Positions 17,811 to 26,385 of a stretch of 64,000 nucleotides of DNA are shown one piece after another. The DNA is from Deltaproteobacteria bacterium (GTDB lineage: Bacteria; Desulfobacterota; Binatia; Binatales; Binataceae). Position numbers and translations under genes: made by a program. How positions within the stretch are numbered: position 1 is the stretch's first letter; each line of letters opens with the position of its first letter. The notes under the pieces were generated by a model. That model made no database searches. It saw only the letters and a program-made list of their open reading frames with translations, and had not been told where the DNA came from. The stretch is taken from the NCBI GenBank assembly GCA_021780755.1, contig JAJXYF010000010.1:1-64000 (forward strand), read 5' to 3'.

Positions 17811-17911
17811 AAAAATCCAGCAAAATCAATGGTTTTTCTGAGGCCAACACGGTAGTGGCCTGCACCCCGAAAACTCAGAGGTAGAGTCCGTCGACTGAAA
17901 AGGAGACGGCA

Positions 17912-18178
17912 ATGAAAGGGAGTCGGTTCAGCGAAGAACAAATCATCGGAATCCTGCGGGAACAGGAAGCGGGCGCGAAGACGCCAGATGTATGTCGGCG
18001 GCACGGGATCTCGGACGCAACCTTCTACAAGTGGAAGGCGAAGTACGGTGGGCTGGAGGTCTCGGAGGCGCGGCGACTGAAGTCGCTGGAGGATGAGAAC
18101 CGCCGGCTCAAGAAGCTGTTGGCCGAGGCGATGCTGGATAACGCAGCGCTGAAGGACATCCTGGGAAAAAACGGCTGA
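17912..18178 (+). CDS. IS3-family transposase OrfA
   Basis: DNA-binding subunit of the IS3-type transposase, 88 residues. It has the N-terminal helix-turn-helix ([42 protein letters not shown]) and a C-terminal leucine zipper ([33 protein letters not shown]) used for multimerisation, as in IS407/IS2-type elements. The gene is intact. AAAAGGAG about nine bases before ATG 17912 is a good ribosome site. Its last codons overlap the slippery run that would fuse it to OrfB. Confidence 0.93.
   Translation: MKGSRFSEEQIIGILREQEAGAKTPDVCRRHGISDATFYKWKAKYGGLEVSEARRLKSLEDENRRLKKLLAEAMLDNAALKDILGKNG
18166..18172 (+). promoter_or_regulatory. Programmed -1 frameshift site of the IS3 element
   Basis: The heptamer AAAAAAC sits with zero-frame codons AAA AAC just before the orfA stop (18176-18178), and the orfB frame is -1 relative to orfA. 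This is the standard slippery arrangement by which IS3 elements make the OrfAB transposase. Confidence 0.75.
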
Positions 18179-18186
18179 CGCCTGCG

Positions 18187-18999
18187 GTGCGGCGCTTAAC
18201 GGTTGGCCGGCTGATGGAAAGCCACGGACTGAGCCAACGGCGCGCCTGCAGGCTGGTGGGCATCGGCCATTCGACGCTGCGTTATCAGCGGCGGCGGGCC
18301 AACGATGAAGCGCTGGATTTTGTTTCCGACACCTTGGCCGACGGCCGCCGCTTCCGGGTGCTGTGCGTACTGGACGACTTCAGTCGCGAGTGTCTCGCGG
18401 CGGTGGTCGATACTTCCCTGGGCGGTGCGCGTGTGGCGCGGGAGTTGGAACAGGTGGTCAACCAGCGCGGCTGGCCCCAAACCATCGTCAGCGATAACGG
18501 CACCGAACTGACCAGCAACGCGGTGCTGCGCTGGGCCGCCGAGCGGGTCTCGTGGCACTACATCCAACCCGGCAAGCCGGTGCAGAATGCCTTCATCGAG
18601 AGCTTCAACAGCAAACTGCGCGACGAGTGCCTCAATGAACATTTTTTCTTCGGGCTCACCGAAGCCCGGCAACTGATCGAAGCCTGGCGCCGAGACTATA
18701 ACCAGCTCCGGCCACACAGCAGTCTGGGTGCTTTGGCCCCAGCCGAATACGACAGCCGGCGAGGGGACGGTCCGCCTGAGCAAGCTCAGGGCTCCGCGGC
18801 CCGCCCCCCTTGCTCCACCGCCCCGCCTGGGGCAAAACATCAACTCCGGACTCTACTCATAAACGCGCCTACATCGGGGGGCACGCCACGGCGTCTTCCG
18901 CGAAGAATACAAAGGCGACACGCTGCGCGACTACCGGTCAGCCCAATAGCATGGCGCCGCATCGCCATGCGGCTGCGAAGGTTTGCCGCGAGATTGTGA
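18187..18999 (+). pseudogene. IS3-family transposase OrfB with an in-frame internal deletion
   Basis: DDE integrase-fold transposase, defective. The start ([35 protein letters not shown]) jumps directly from ANDEAL to [25 protein letters not shown]. About 75 residues normally found between these, including the FGYRRLH DNA-binding segment and the Trp before the first catalytic Asp, are absent. The three acidic residues remain ([32 protein letters not shown]). The frame also runs past the right end of the element (18888) to 18999, so the natural stop has been lost. Most likely inactive. A 57-base copy of its 18481-18537 segment recurs at 45824-45880. Confidence 0.85.
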
Positions 19000-19012
19000 T
19001 CAGATGAGCGGT

Positions 19013-19049
19013 GCGAGCGCGCGGCGAATTGAATCGCCGGCGCGCTCGC
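19013..19049. terminator. Strong GC-rich hairpin between IS3 remnant and convergent gene
   Basis: 15-bp stem (19013-19027 with 19034-19049, one bulged G) and a 6-base loop ATTGAA, 13 bases beyond the stop of the large minus-strand gene. No T-run follows on that strand; it may act as a bidirectional transcription stop or RNA 3' protector. Confidence 0.5.
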
Positions 19050-19061
19050 GCCGAATTTAAC

Positions 19062-22000
19062 TCATGGCAGGGGGCATTGGGTAGACGTCGTCGGTTGCTT
19101 CGTATACGTGCATTGCTGCCCGGCGACCGAAGCGCTTTCGAGATTGAAGTTTACGTTCCAGTAAGGGTCGTTAGTAAAATTAAATTCCCCCGCCTCTGGT
19201 CGATGATTTTTATCGTCGGCGACGAAGCAACCCTCCGTCTGACCGTCGGTGCATGCGGGCGGAAACTTGATCTGAAAGGCCGGGCATCCCGCCGCCGGAC
19301 AGTCGAGATCCTTCACCGACCAGTCGCATACGGTCTGTTTGGCCGTATTCATTTGCGAACAAATGGAAGCGTAAGGACCGCTTGTATTGCACTGGCATTG
19401 GTTGGCGCCGCTGTTCCACGTGCACATCGTCGCAGGCTGGCAAACTTTTTTGCCCAGCGTCACAGGCGGTTTACTGTTCGGAACCGTGGCGCTTAAAGCA
19501 TACTGGGTGGCGATTTTCGACGCATCGAACTTCAGCGTAAGGTAGCCCGTGGACGGATCGTAATTGCTGCTCCACGCGCCGCTGCTACCGTCGGAGCCGG
19601 CGCCGGAGAACTGAAACGGCAGGGTCAGGCCCTCGTAGCCGGGGTTCACATTCCCTTGCTTGTCCCAATCCGCGGGCAATCCCTTTCCGATGAATAATAT
19701 ATAGGTCTGGAATGTGTCTCTTTTTGTGAAGAGAAAGAACAGGTCATACAGATTTCCGCCAGTGAGAGTATTGACGCTGAGGAACTGGTGGTCTTGCTGC
19801 GTCTTCTTCGAGATCGTGGTGTCGATATAATAGACGCCATGATTCGCGGTCAGGGCGCTGCGCTGGAAATTATCCTGACCCATCATTCGTTTCATTTGTT
19901 TGATGGGATCCTGCTTTTCTCCTGAAACAAGCAGTTGCCGATAGATCGGCACGCCCATACAACCATTGTCCGGCGGGGATGTGGTGCAGGAACTGCCCCA
20001 ATTTTTATCGGCACAAAATCTCAAACCTTTTACATCCGGCACGGTTTTGGCGCATTCCGGATAGACCACCGTACTGACATATTCGTAAGGGCTGGTCTTC
20101 GCCGTCGCAGGCAGGCACTTGGCATCGCCTTGCGCGTTGATCGGATAATCGGAAGCGCATTCCCAGGCCTCGGTCGGCGCGTTGAAGAAGGTTTCTTTGT
20201 TGACCGAGATGGTGTCATTTATCGATGGGGTGGGAACAGGGCTGGGCGCCGCGCTGATCGGGCTGCTCAGGCCGGTCAACGAACCATCGTCGTCGTTCAG
20301 CACGGTCTCGCGATCGATATCGGTAAAACCCTGGAACATGCCCGGGTCCCAGTTGCAGTATTCCTTCTTGGCCTCACCTTCGTCGGTCTTGAAGCTGAAG
20401 AGGTCGGGTTTAAACAGCGGTTCAGTGACAAAATGGCGGATGTCAACGCCGCTGAAGAAGAGGTTGTACGAATGAAAGGCGGGAGCATAATAGAATCCAT
20501 TAGGCTGTTTCCACCCAATCGCCGCGTTTGGCTCGAAACATAATTTCTTGTTGTTCAGGCGATAAGCGCGAATGCCGGTGACGCCGCCGCTGATGAAGCC
20601 TGCCCGATCGCAGGGTCTTCCGACGTCTGGATTCGCCTCACAGGGGCCGGACGGGGTTTTCAGGATTTCGCCATTGATCGTTCCGTCGGAGGTAAGGAAG
20701 GTGGGATGAATATTGAGATAGGCGTTGGTGTCCTGGAAAATCGGACCATCATATACGCTGAACAACCGCTGAAAGCCGCCGAAGTTGGAAACCTGAAAGC
20801 TCACTTGATCATTCTGCGACAAGCAATATGCGTTGTTAACCCCGGCGGAATTTGGATCGGCCGCGCATTTCAGGCCAGTAACATCTTTGGTTCCGATCTT
20901 CGCCGAAAACGGATTGAACGGCCCCGCGTTCGATGCGTAGGGATTATTCGCGAGACCGTCGGTGTATTTTGGATTCTTCCATTGCGAGCTGCCAATCAGC
21001 GCGGTCTGGCGCATCAATCCCCAATATCCTGGAAATACCGACGAAGTGTCGTAGCCGCCGCTGGTGACGAAATTGACTCCCGCATTCTGCGGATCGCTGA
21101 CGACGTTATCGACCGTCAGCGACCAAAGCGATCTCAGCCAGATCGCCGCAAAATTGGTTTGCGCCCAGTTGAACGAGGTCGTGAACTTGTCCAGCACCAC
21201 CACGTCGCAATTGGCTTCATTGCCGGCGGCGCAGGTCGGAACCGTGGAACATTCGGCATTGGCCGTGCCATTGTCGGCAGCGGAGCATCGCGTGGGGTAC
21301 CGCAGACCGGTGATTTGCGGGTAATAATTGGCGTCGCTTTGCGGCGGCGCGGACGGCGAGGGCAACATTACCAGCGTGGTGTTTTTGTTTTTTAACCGCG
21401 ACGTATCGTTCTGATTAACGCCGTTGCAGGCATTGATTGCGCCGACTTCCACGAAACTTTCCATGGCGGTGGTGCAAGTATTGCCGACGAAGGTTTCAAG
21501 TGGAGTGGTCCCCGCTCGTCCAAGCGACAATTGTTCGCCGGCGTAGCCATACCACTTTTCGTATTGCGAGGGGCCACTAATCGCGCCAGGCACGAACCAG
21601 TAGCATGCGCCGCAAGTGCCCGCGCCGGCGGCCATGTTGTACTCGAAATCGTTCATGCCGTTCATGATCCAGAAGACCGACGGATTATCCGAGTCCGAGT
21701 AGTGCGAAAGGTCGTTGTACCCGCTTGGACAGAATTGAACGTTATTTTTGCATTTATCATCCACAGGAGCCGTGGCCGTCAGGATGCCGGGCGCCATGCG
21801 CGGATTTTGCGGATTCGTATCCGCCGCGGTCCCGCCGGATGAATTGGCCACCGCGGCGCGCGCGAAAACGCCAAGATTGGCGTAAAGCTGATTGCCGGTT
21901 TCGGTGCCGTCCTCGAGGTAATAGCCGTGGCCGATCGATAAATAGCCAATGTTACGCGCGAGCATGACGCCCTGCGTCGCATGCAGGACGATCCAGCGCG

Positions 22001-23318
22001 TCATCGAATCCCAGACCGAGCTATCTTTTACGAAGGTTGGAGAATTCGTGGGCGTTGCCCGGACCATGTGGAAATGGACAGGGTAGTGCATGATGCTGCC
22101 GCCCTGGCCGAGCTGGTAGAATTCGACGCCCTGGACCTGCACGGACGTGAAGCCCTGGCGCACGATGGTATGGCCGCCGAAGTAGTTGTCGGGATTTCCC
22201 GGATTGACGGCAAAAGCCGACCCGGGCGTGTCGCCGTCAGAGATTATCCGTATGTTGCGCGACAACAGGCCGACGGCGGCGCGCATATCGCCCGACGTCG
22301 GAAAGTTCGTTAGCTTGTCAATTCCGGGAAATGATGTGCTCGACAGGTCGAATAACTGGCCGTTGTGCGGATTCTGAACCGCACTGACAAGGTTAATCGT
22401 CGTAGTATTTGCGCTCTCGTTGTAACTCGGCGCGCCGCTGATTTGCAGCAACTCCGAATGCGAAGGCAGATAGTCGGTCGTGGTGATGACGATCTGGTTT
22501 TGGTCCTGCCAATCCACCTGTCCATTGACGACGATTTTCATATCGCCAGGCAACGCATCTTGAGCCAGCCGAACCCAGCTTGTCCCCGTGCAAGATGCAG
22601 GTTTGTTTGCGGAATCGGCACATCCGGTAAGCGAAGCGTCGTTATAGGTCGCGCCGGTCTTGCCATAAAGCTGTAAAGTGCCGCCGTAGGACACGCTCAG
22701 GACCTTGTGGCCGAAATAGGCGGGCGCCGTTCCGTCCGCTTTATCGAGCGTCTCGTAGTTGTAGAAGCAGTCGGTCTGTCCAGTTGGAAAGGTAAATGGC
22801 TTGCAGGCGCCGGGATTCAAAGTGCTCGCGGTATTGTCGCCCCAAGGGGAACTCGGGATGCCGCAGTTGGTCGAGTTGCACAAGGCGCCGGGGTCGGAGG
22901 GCGCACCCCACAGATGGATCGTCACTTCGTTGCTGGTCGCGACCGTTCCAATCGGCGCGGCCGGCAGGCCTGCGAGTAATTTGCCTTGATTTTCGATCAA
23001 AATGTTTTCGGCGTAAAATTCGGTATTGGCGTCAGTAAATATCAAACTTCCACCATTGACGACATTTACGGTGTGAAAATAATACGTAGCTGGCGTATCA
23101 GTGTTTGAGCCTTGCACTGTGCACGTCCCCGAGACGACGAGGTCGGCGGGAGTCGTTCCTGGAGTGTAGGTGTTCGGCGATATGGTCCCGCCGGTGCAGG
23201 TCGCGGCTATCGCGGATCTGGGTAAAATAGCAAAACTTGATAGCAACAGACTTAAAATGACGACTAAGAATCCTTTAGACATCACCGGGGGAGTCTGAGC
23301 TTTCTCGACAATCGTCAT
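19062..23318 (-). CDS. Second very large secreted G8/CEMIP-like protein
   Basis: Predicted exported protein of 1418 residues. ATG 23318 has AAAGGA about ten bases upstream; ATG 23282 would shorten the signal peptide (MSKGFLVVILSLLLSSFAILPRSAIAA). The mature part begins with short Gly/Thr-rich strands, then GGTLQLYGKTG, a WVRLA...GDMKIVVNGQVDWQDQNQIVITTTDYLPSHSE segment, VGLLSRNIRII, GFTSVQVQGVEFYQLGQGG, MHYPVHFHM (near 409-417), DSMTRWIVLHATQGVMLARN and DGTETGNQLYANLGV. The block order is that of the CEMIP/TMEM2 (KIAA1199) family and parallels the 12087-16190 protein, though the two differ elsewhere. Cys-rich C-terminus (QCNTSGPYASICSQMN, PAAGCPAFQIKFPPACTD) is unrecognised. Divergent from the propeller lipoprotein with only 95 bases between starts, so co-regulation is likely. 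Confidence 0.75.
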   Translation of the reverse strand: MTIVEKAQTPPVMSKGFLVVILSLLLSSFAILPRSAIAATCTGGTISPNTYTPGTTPADLVVSGTCTVQGSNTDTPATYYFHTVNVVNGGSLIFTDANTEFYAENILIENQGKLLAGLPAAPIGTVATSNEVTIHLWGAPSDPGALCNSTNCGIPSSPWGDNTASTLNPGACKPFTFPTGQTDCFYNYETLDKADGTAPAYFGHKVLSVSYGGTLQLYGKTGATYNDASLTGCADSANKPASCTGTSWVRLAQDALPGDMKIVVNGQVDWQDQNQIVITTTDYLPSHSELLQISGAPSYNESANTTTINLVSAVQNPHNGQLFDLSSTSFPGIDKLTNFPTSGDMRAAVGLLSRNIRIISDGDTPGSAFAVNPGNPDNYFGGHTIVRQGFTSVQVQGVEFYQLGQGGSIMHYPVHFHMVRATPTNSPTFVKDSSVWDSMTRWIVLHATQGVMLARNIGYLSIGHGYYLEDGTETGNQLYANLGVFARAAVANSSGGTAADTNPQNPRMAPGILTATAPVDDKCKNNVQFCPSGYNDLSHYSDSDNPSVFWIMNGMNDFEYNMAAGAGTCGACYWFVPGAISGPSQYEKWYGYAGEQLSLGRAGTTPLETFVGNTCTTAMESFVEVGAINACNGVNQNDTSRLKNKNTTLVMLPSPSAPPQSDANYYPQITGLRYPTRCSAADNGTANAECSTVPTCAAGNEANCDVVVLDKFTTSFNWAQTNFAAIWLRSLWSLTVDNVVSDPQNAGVNFVTSGGYDTSSVFPGYWGLMRQTALIGSSQWKNPKYTDGLANNPYASNAGPFNPFSAKIGTKDVTGLKCAADPNSAGVNNAYCLSQNDQVSFQVSNFGGFQRLFSVYDGPIFQDTNAYLNIHPTFLTSDGTINGEILKTPSGPCEANPDVGRPCDRAGFISGGVTGIRAYRLNNKKLCFEPNAAIGWKQPNGFYYAPAFHSYNLFFSGVDIRHFVTEPLFKPDLFSFKTDEGEAKKEYCNWDPGMFQGFTDIDRETVLNDDDGSLTGLSSPISAAPSPVPTPSINDTISVNKETFFNAPTEAWECASDYPINAQGDAKCLPATAKTSPYEYVSTVVYPECAKTVPDVKGLRFCADKNWGSSCTTSPPDNGCMGVPIYRQLLVSGEKQDPIKQMKRMMGQDNFQRSALTANHGVYYIDTTISKKTQQDHQFLSVNTLTGGNLYDLFFLFTKRDTFQTYILFIGKGLPADWDKQGNVNPGYEGLTLPFQFSGAGSDGSSGAWSSNYDPSTGYLTLKFDASKIATQYALSATVPNSKPPVTLGKKVCQPATMCTWNSGANQCQCNTSGPYASICSQMNTAKQTVCDWSVKDLDCPAAGCPAFQIKFPPACTDGQTEGCFVADDKNHRPEAGEFNFTNDPYWNVNFNLESASVAGQQCTYTKQPTTSTQCPLP

Positions 23319-23413
23319 TTATAAAGATTCCTTTGAGTTGCGTTGGGTTGATGAAAATAATATTGAAGTCCGTCAGATTTCAAGAGATTCACCGCGCCAG
23401 AAGGACTTAGAGA
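23319..23413. promoter_or_regulatory. Short divergent promoter region
   Basis: Only 95 bases separate the starts of the minus-strand G8-type gene (23318) and the plus-strand propeller lipoprotein (23414). Both ribosome sites lie inside (AAAGGA for the minus gene, AAGGA at 23401-23405 for the plus gene). The stretch is locally AT-richer than its flanks; I could not fix a -35/-10 pair for either direction. Confidence 0.5.
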
Positions 23414-25399
23414 GTGAAAACCGCAATTGTCCTCCGCATCATCCGCAAAGCTAATGTCCAACTCTTTCTGACTTTCACACTGCTGTTGAGCTTCTGCGCG
23501 CTTTGCGGTTGCGGCGGCGACTCTAGTTCCGGGGGAGTCACGCCGACGCCGACTCCCACTCCGGGACCGGGAATTGCTGGTCACGTTTACGGTGGCTCCC
23601 TTACGGTGGGCGAACCGATCAGCGGCGCTCAAATCACGCTCTATCAAGCGGGTGCGACCGGTTACGGCGCGGGAGCGTTTCAGCTTGCGCAGACGACCTC
23701 TGACACTAAAGGCGCCTTCGATATTCCCGCCTTCACCTGCCAGAGCGGCGGATATTCGCAACAAATTTACCTGGTGGCGACAGGAGGCACGTCCAAGGGA
23801 CAAAGCGGCGCCAACGCCGCGATTGGATTGATTTCAGCGGTCGGGACTTGCGGCAGTTTCTTGCATGAGGCGATGGTTAACGAGGCGACCACGGTCGCGA
23901 CGGTTTGGACGCTCGATCAGTTCCTCGATTCATCCGGACAGACGGTCGGGACTTCTTCAACCAATCAAACGGGACTGAATAATGCGGCCGCGACAATCGC
24001 GGCGACGAATTTCGTGGACCCCGCGACGGGGCTGGCGCCGGTTTCCTTTCCGCCAGGAGTGATTTCGCCGACGCAGTCGCTGTATTCGCTGGCGAACATC
24101 CTTGCAAGTTGCGTGGATTCGTCTGGTGTCAATTCCACGGAATGCCAAAATCTGTTCACCGCGGCGACGCCGTCAGGCGGCACTGCGCCGACGACCACCC
24201 TGCAGGCGGCAGTTGATATCGCGCGCAACCCCGCGAACAATGTCGCCGACTTGTTCGCGCTGGAACCGGTTAGCGCTCCTTTCTCACCGGCGCTTGCGGT
24301 CGAACCGTCAAGTTGGTCGCTGGCTTTGAACTATGTGCCGGCGGCGGCGGCCTTCAATTCGCCTTACTCGATCGCGGTGGATGGAGCCGGCAATGTCTGG
24401 GTGGCGAATGCGGCCGGCAACAGCATGAGCGAATTGACCGGCGCCAGCGGTTATACGACGGGACTGAACTTCGCCCCAGCCGGCGCCCGCCTGAACTTCC
24501 CGACGTGGCTGGCGATCGACACGGCGGGCAACGTTTGGGTGGTGAATTCCAAAGGCAACAGCGTTAGTGAACTGACCAACGCCAGCGGGTACGCAAGCGG
24601 CTTGAATTTCGCTCCGGCCGGCGCCGCCTTCAACGGCCCCAGTTCAATCGAATTAGACTCCGCAGGCAATCTGTGGATTACGAATTTCTCCGGCGACAGC
24701 GTCAGCGAATTGCAGGCTGGATGCTCGAATGCAAGCTGTACGGGCGTCAACTTCACCAATTCCAACACCGGCACTCCGGGCGCGGGTTTCAGTGGGCCAT
24801 TTTCCGCAACGCCCGATGAACTCGGCAATTTGTGGGTGGCGAATTACAGTGGCGACAGCGTCAGCGAGCTGCTGGCCGGATGCTCCAACGCAAGCTGCAC
24901 GGGCGTCAACTTCAACAATTCCAACACCGGCAGTCCCGGCGCTGGATTCGGGAACCCGATCGAGATAGTGGTTAACGGCGCGGGTGATATCATGGCGGCC
25001 AATCTGAACAGCAACAGCGTGAGCGAATTACCCGCTGGATGCACGACGTCGAGTTGCGCCGGCGCCAACTTCAACAATGGGAATACTGGAAATCCGGGCG
25101 CGTTGTTCAGCAGTCCGAATTCGATCGCTGTCGATGCCGGCAGCAACGTCTGGGTCACCAACTCCGTCGATGATAGCGTAAGCGAGCTGACCGCGGCGAG
25201 TTCTTACGATTTGGGATTAAATCTCGGACCGTGGCCAACACGTCTCGGCGAATTCTCAATTGCCGTCGATGCTGGCGGCAATATCTGGATCGCAAACAAC
25301 TATCAGGACGGCGTGAATGAAATCGTTGGCGCCGCCACTCCGACGCTCACGCCGCTGGTAGCCTGCCTGCGGCAGGGGAAAGACGTTTGCATGCCGTGA
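23414..25399 (+). CDS. Seven-bladed NHL/Vgb-like beta-propeller lipoprotein
   Basis: Predicted surface or periplasmic lipoprotein of 661 residues starting with GTG 23414 (AAGGA eight bases upstream). The signal ends in FCALCGCGGDSSSGG, giving lipidation at a Cys, followed by a TPTPTPTPGPG spacer. A carboxypeptidase-regulatory-like segment (GHVYGGSLTVGEPISGAQITLY) comes next, then about 200 residues of unknown fold, then seven copies of a blade ending in the pattern IAVDxAGNVWVxNxxGNSVSEL (roughly residues 320-650). Seven copies fit a closed propeller. Several blades carry an insert AGCSNASCTGVNFxNxNTG with paired Cys. It may act with the divergent G8-type protein in binding extracellular carbohydrate or protein; that link is inference. 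Confidence 0.8.
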   Translation: MKTAIVLRIIRKANVQLFLTFTLLLSFCALCGCGGDSSSGGVTPTPTPTPGPGIAGHVYGGSLTVGEPISGAQITLYQAGATGYGAGAFQLAQTTSDTKGAFDIPAFTCQSGGYSQQIYLVATGGTSKGQSGANAAIGLISAVGTCGSFLHEAMVNEATTVATVWTLDQFLDSSGQTVGTSSTNQTGLNNAAATIAATNFVDPATGLAPVSFPPGVISPTQSLYSLANILASCVDSSGVNSTECQNLFTAATPSGGTAPTTTLQAAVDIARNPANNVADLFALEPVSAPFSPALAVEPSSWSLALNYVPAAAAFNSPYSIAVDGAGNVWVANAAGNSMSELTGASGYTTGLNFAPAGARLNFPTWLAIDTAGNVWVVNSKGNSVSELTNASGYASGLNFAPAGAAFNGPSSIELDSAGNLWITNFSGDSVSELQAGCSNASCTGVNFTNSNTGTPGAGFSGPFSATPDELGNLWVANYSGDSVSELLAGCSNASCTGVNFNNSNTGSPGAGFGNPIEIVVNGAGDIMAANLNSNSVSELPAGCTTSSCAGANFNNGNTGNPGALFSSPNSIAVDAGSNVWVTNSVDDSVSELTAASSYDLGLNLGPWPTRLGEFSIAVDAGGNIWIANNYQDGVNEIVGAATPTLTPLVACLRQGKDVCMP

Positions 25400-25605
25400 A
25401 GCGCCGCTTAAACCCGGTGTGCGGCGGCAACAATCGTGTGTGTGGCCGCCGGCGCATCGGGAGCCTGTAAATCCGGCGCATGCGGCGGGATTTGCGCTTC
25501 AACGACGAACCTTGCGGCTCTTTTTGATCGAAAGCTGAAAGATTTTCGTCTGCGCTGGTCAATTCTTCGCCAGCCTCGGAGCATCTTTCTTTGGGCGCTC
25601 AGTCG
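25400..25605. other. Spacer between lipoprotein gene and IS21 remnant
   Basis: About 205 bases with no convincing gene on either strand. GC-rich short repeats near 25405-25450 (GCCGC/GCGGC) could form a weak terminator for the lipoprotein gene. Confidence 0.4.
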
Positions 25606-25661
25606 TGTCAACGCCGGACTAAAACTACATCACCTGGCCGGAGTAAAAATACATCAGTGGG

Positions 25662-25701
25662 AAGCGTAATCAGGCCCCCGCGCGGGGGCCTGATTACGCT
25701 T
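25662..25701. repeat. 40-bp perfect palindrome
   Basis: Bases 25662-25681 are the exact reverse complement of 25682-25701, with no loop; the centre is CCCCCGCGCGGGGG. It lies between the IS21 terminal repeats and the istA fragment. As RNA it would be a very strong hairpin, but there is no T-run. Confidence 0.9.
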
Positions 25702-25741
25702 GGTCGTCAGGCTTCGGTGGTGTCGGCGGGCCGATACGTCG

Positions 25742-26380
25742 TCAGGGCGAAACACCTCCAGCAGGCGCAGGAACCTGGACGAGCTCGCGCTTGCCGGGCT
25801 TGCCCATGCGCGCATCGAGCAGCCGGCACAGCGTCGCGAACTCTTCGGGCAGCTCCCAGCCGGCCAGGGGCGCGGCCTGGTCCAGCGCGCCGATCTTGTC
25901 TTCCAGCAGCGCCAGGTAGTGCAACGGGTTGAAGACGAAGTCTTCCTTCTCGTAGGATCGCGGATGACGCGCGATCTCTGCGCCCCCGCAGGCGATCGCC
26001 ACCTCATGCACGTAACCGCGGACCAGCACTTCGCGGTGGCCATAGGCGGTCGGCACCGAGTAGTCGTTGCCGCGATAGCGCACCAGCGACAATGAGTTGA
26101 CTCGGGCGGCGATCTTCTCGCAGGCCTCGTAGGGCGCAGGTGGCAGCGGCAGCAAGGCGGTCCGGTCGCGCCCCAGCCGCTCGCCAATGGTCTCGGTGTG
26201 ACCACGCAGCCGGTCGTTGAACCGATGCCGGCAGCGCTCCAGCAAGTACTCATTGAACTCAGCAAAGCTGGCCGCATGCGGGACCGGCACCATAAAGTTA
26301 CGCCGCGCATAGCCGACCAGCCCTTCGACCTTGCCCTTGTCGTTACCCTTGCCCGGCCGCCCGAAGCGGTCGGCGAACAG
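25742..26380 (-). pseudogene. IstA transposase fragment (IS21 family), truncated and frameshifted
   Basis: C-terminal half of an IS21 transposase. Recognisable sequence begins at LFADRFGRPGKGNDKGKVEG (26380 downward) and runs through VGYARRNFMVP, DRLRGHTETIGERL, NDYSVPTAYGHREVLVRGYV, RHPRSYEKEDFVFNPLHYLA and AAPLAGWELPEEFATLCRLL. Near 25775 the frame is lost: the expected VQVLRLLEVF appears only in a neighbouring frame. The catalytic DDE core and N-terminal helix-turn-helix are absent, so it is dead. The fragment abuts the 5' side of an unknown plus-strand reading frame at 26386, marking the breakpoint. Confidence 0.85.
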
Positions 26381-26385
26381 ATTCG

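Larger units (their letters stand above)
17856..18888 (+). mobile_element. IS3-family (IS407-like) insertion sequence with internal deletion
   Basis: Ends are imperfect inverted repeats: the left TGGCCTGCACCCCGA (17856-17870) matches the reverse complement of 18874-18888 at 13 of 15 positions, with inner GGACTCTAC/GTAGAGTCC elements also shared. The 1033-bp length is short for the family (about 1.2 kb), which agrees with the deletion in orfB. No target duplication is visible (GTAG left, CGGC right). Contains orfA, a frameshift signal and a defective orfB. Confidence 0.8.

Noticed and set aside
17815-17855. Bases between tRNA-Thr and IS3 as an integrase attachment site
   Set aside because: No repeat of the tRNA 3' end was found elsewhere in the window and the neighbouring element is an IS, not an integrase-bearing island.
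24300-25330. DNA repeats in the propeller lipoprotein as a CRISPR or tandem-repeat array
   Set aside because: Repeats follow codon periodicity, vary in length and encode propeller blades; no constant spacer-repeat pattern. No CRISPR array was seen anywhere in the window.
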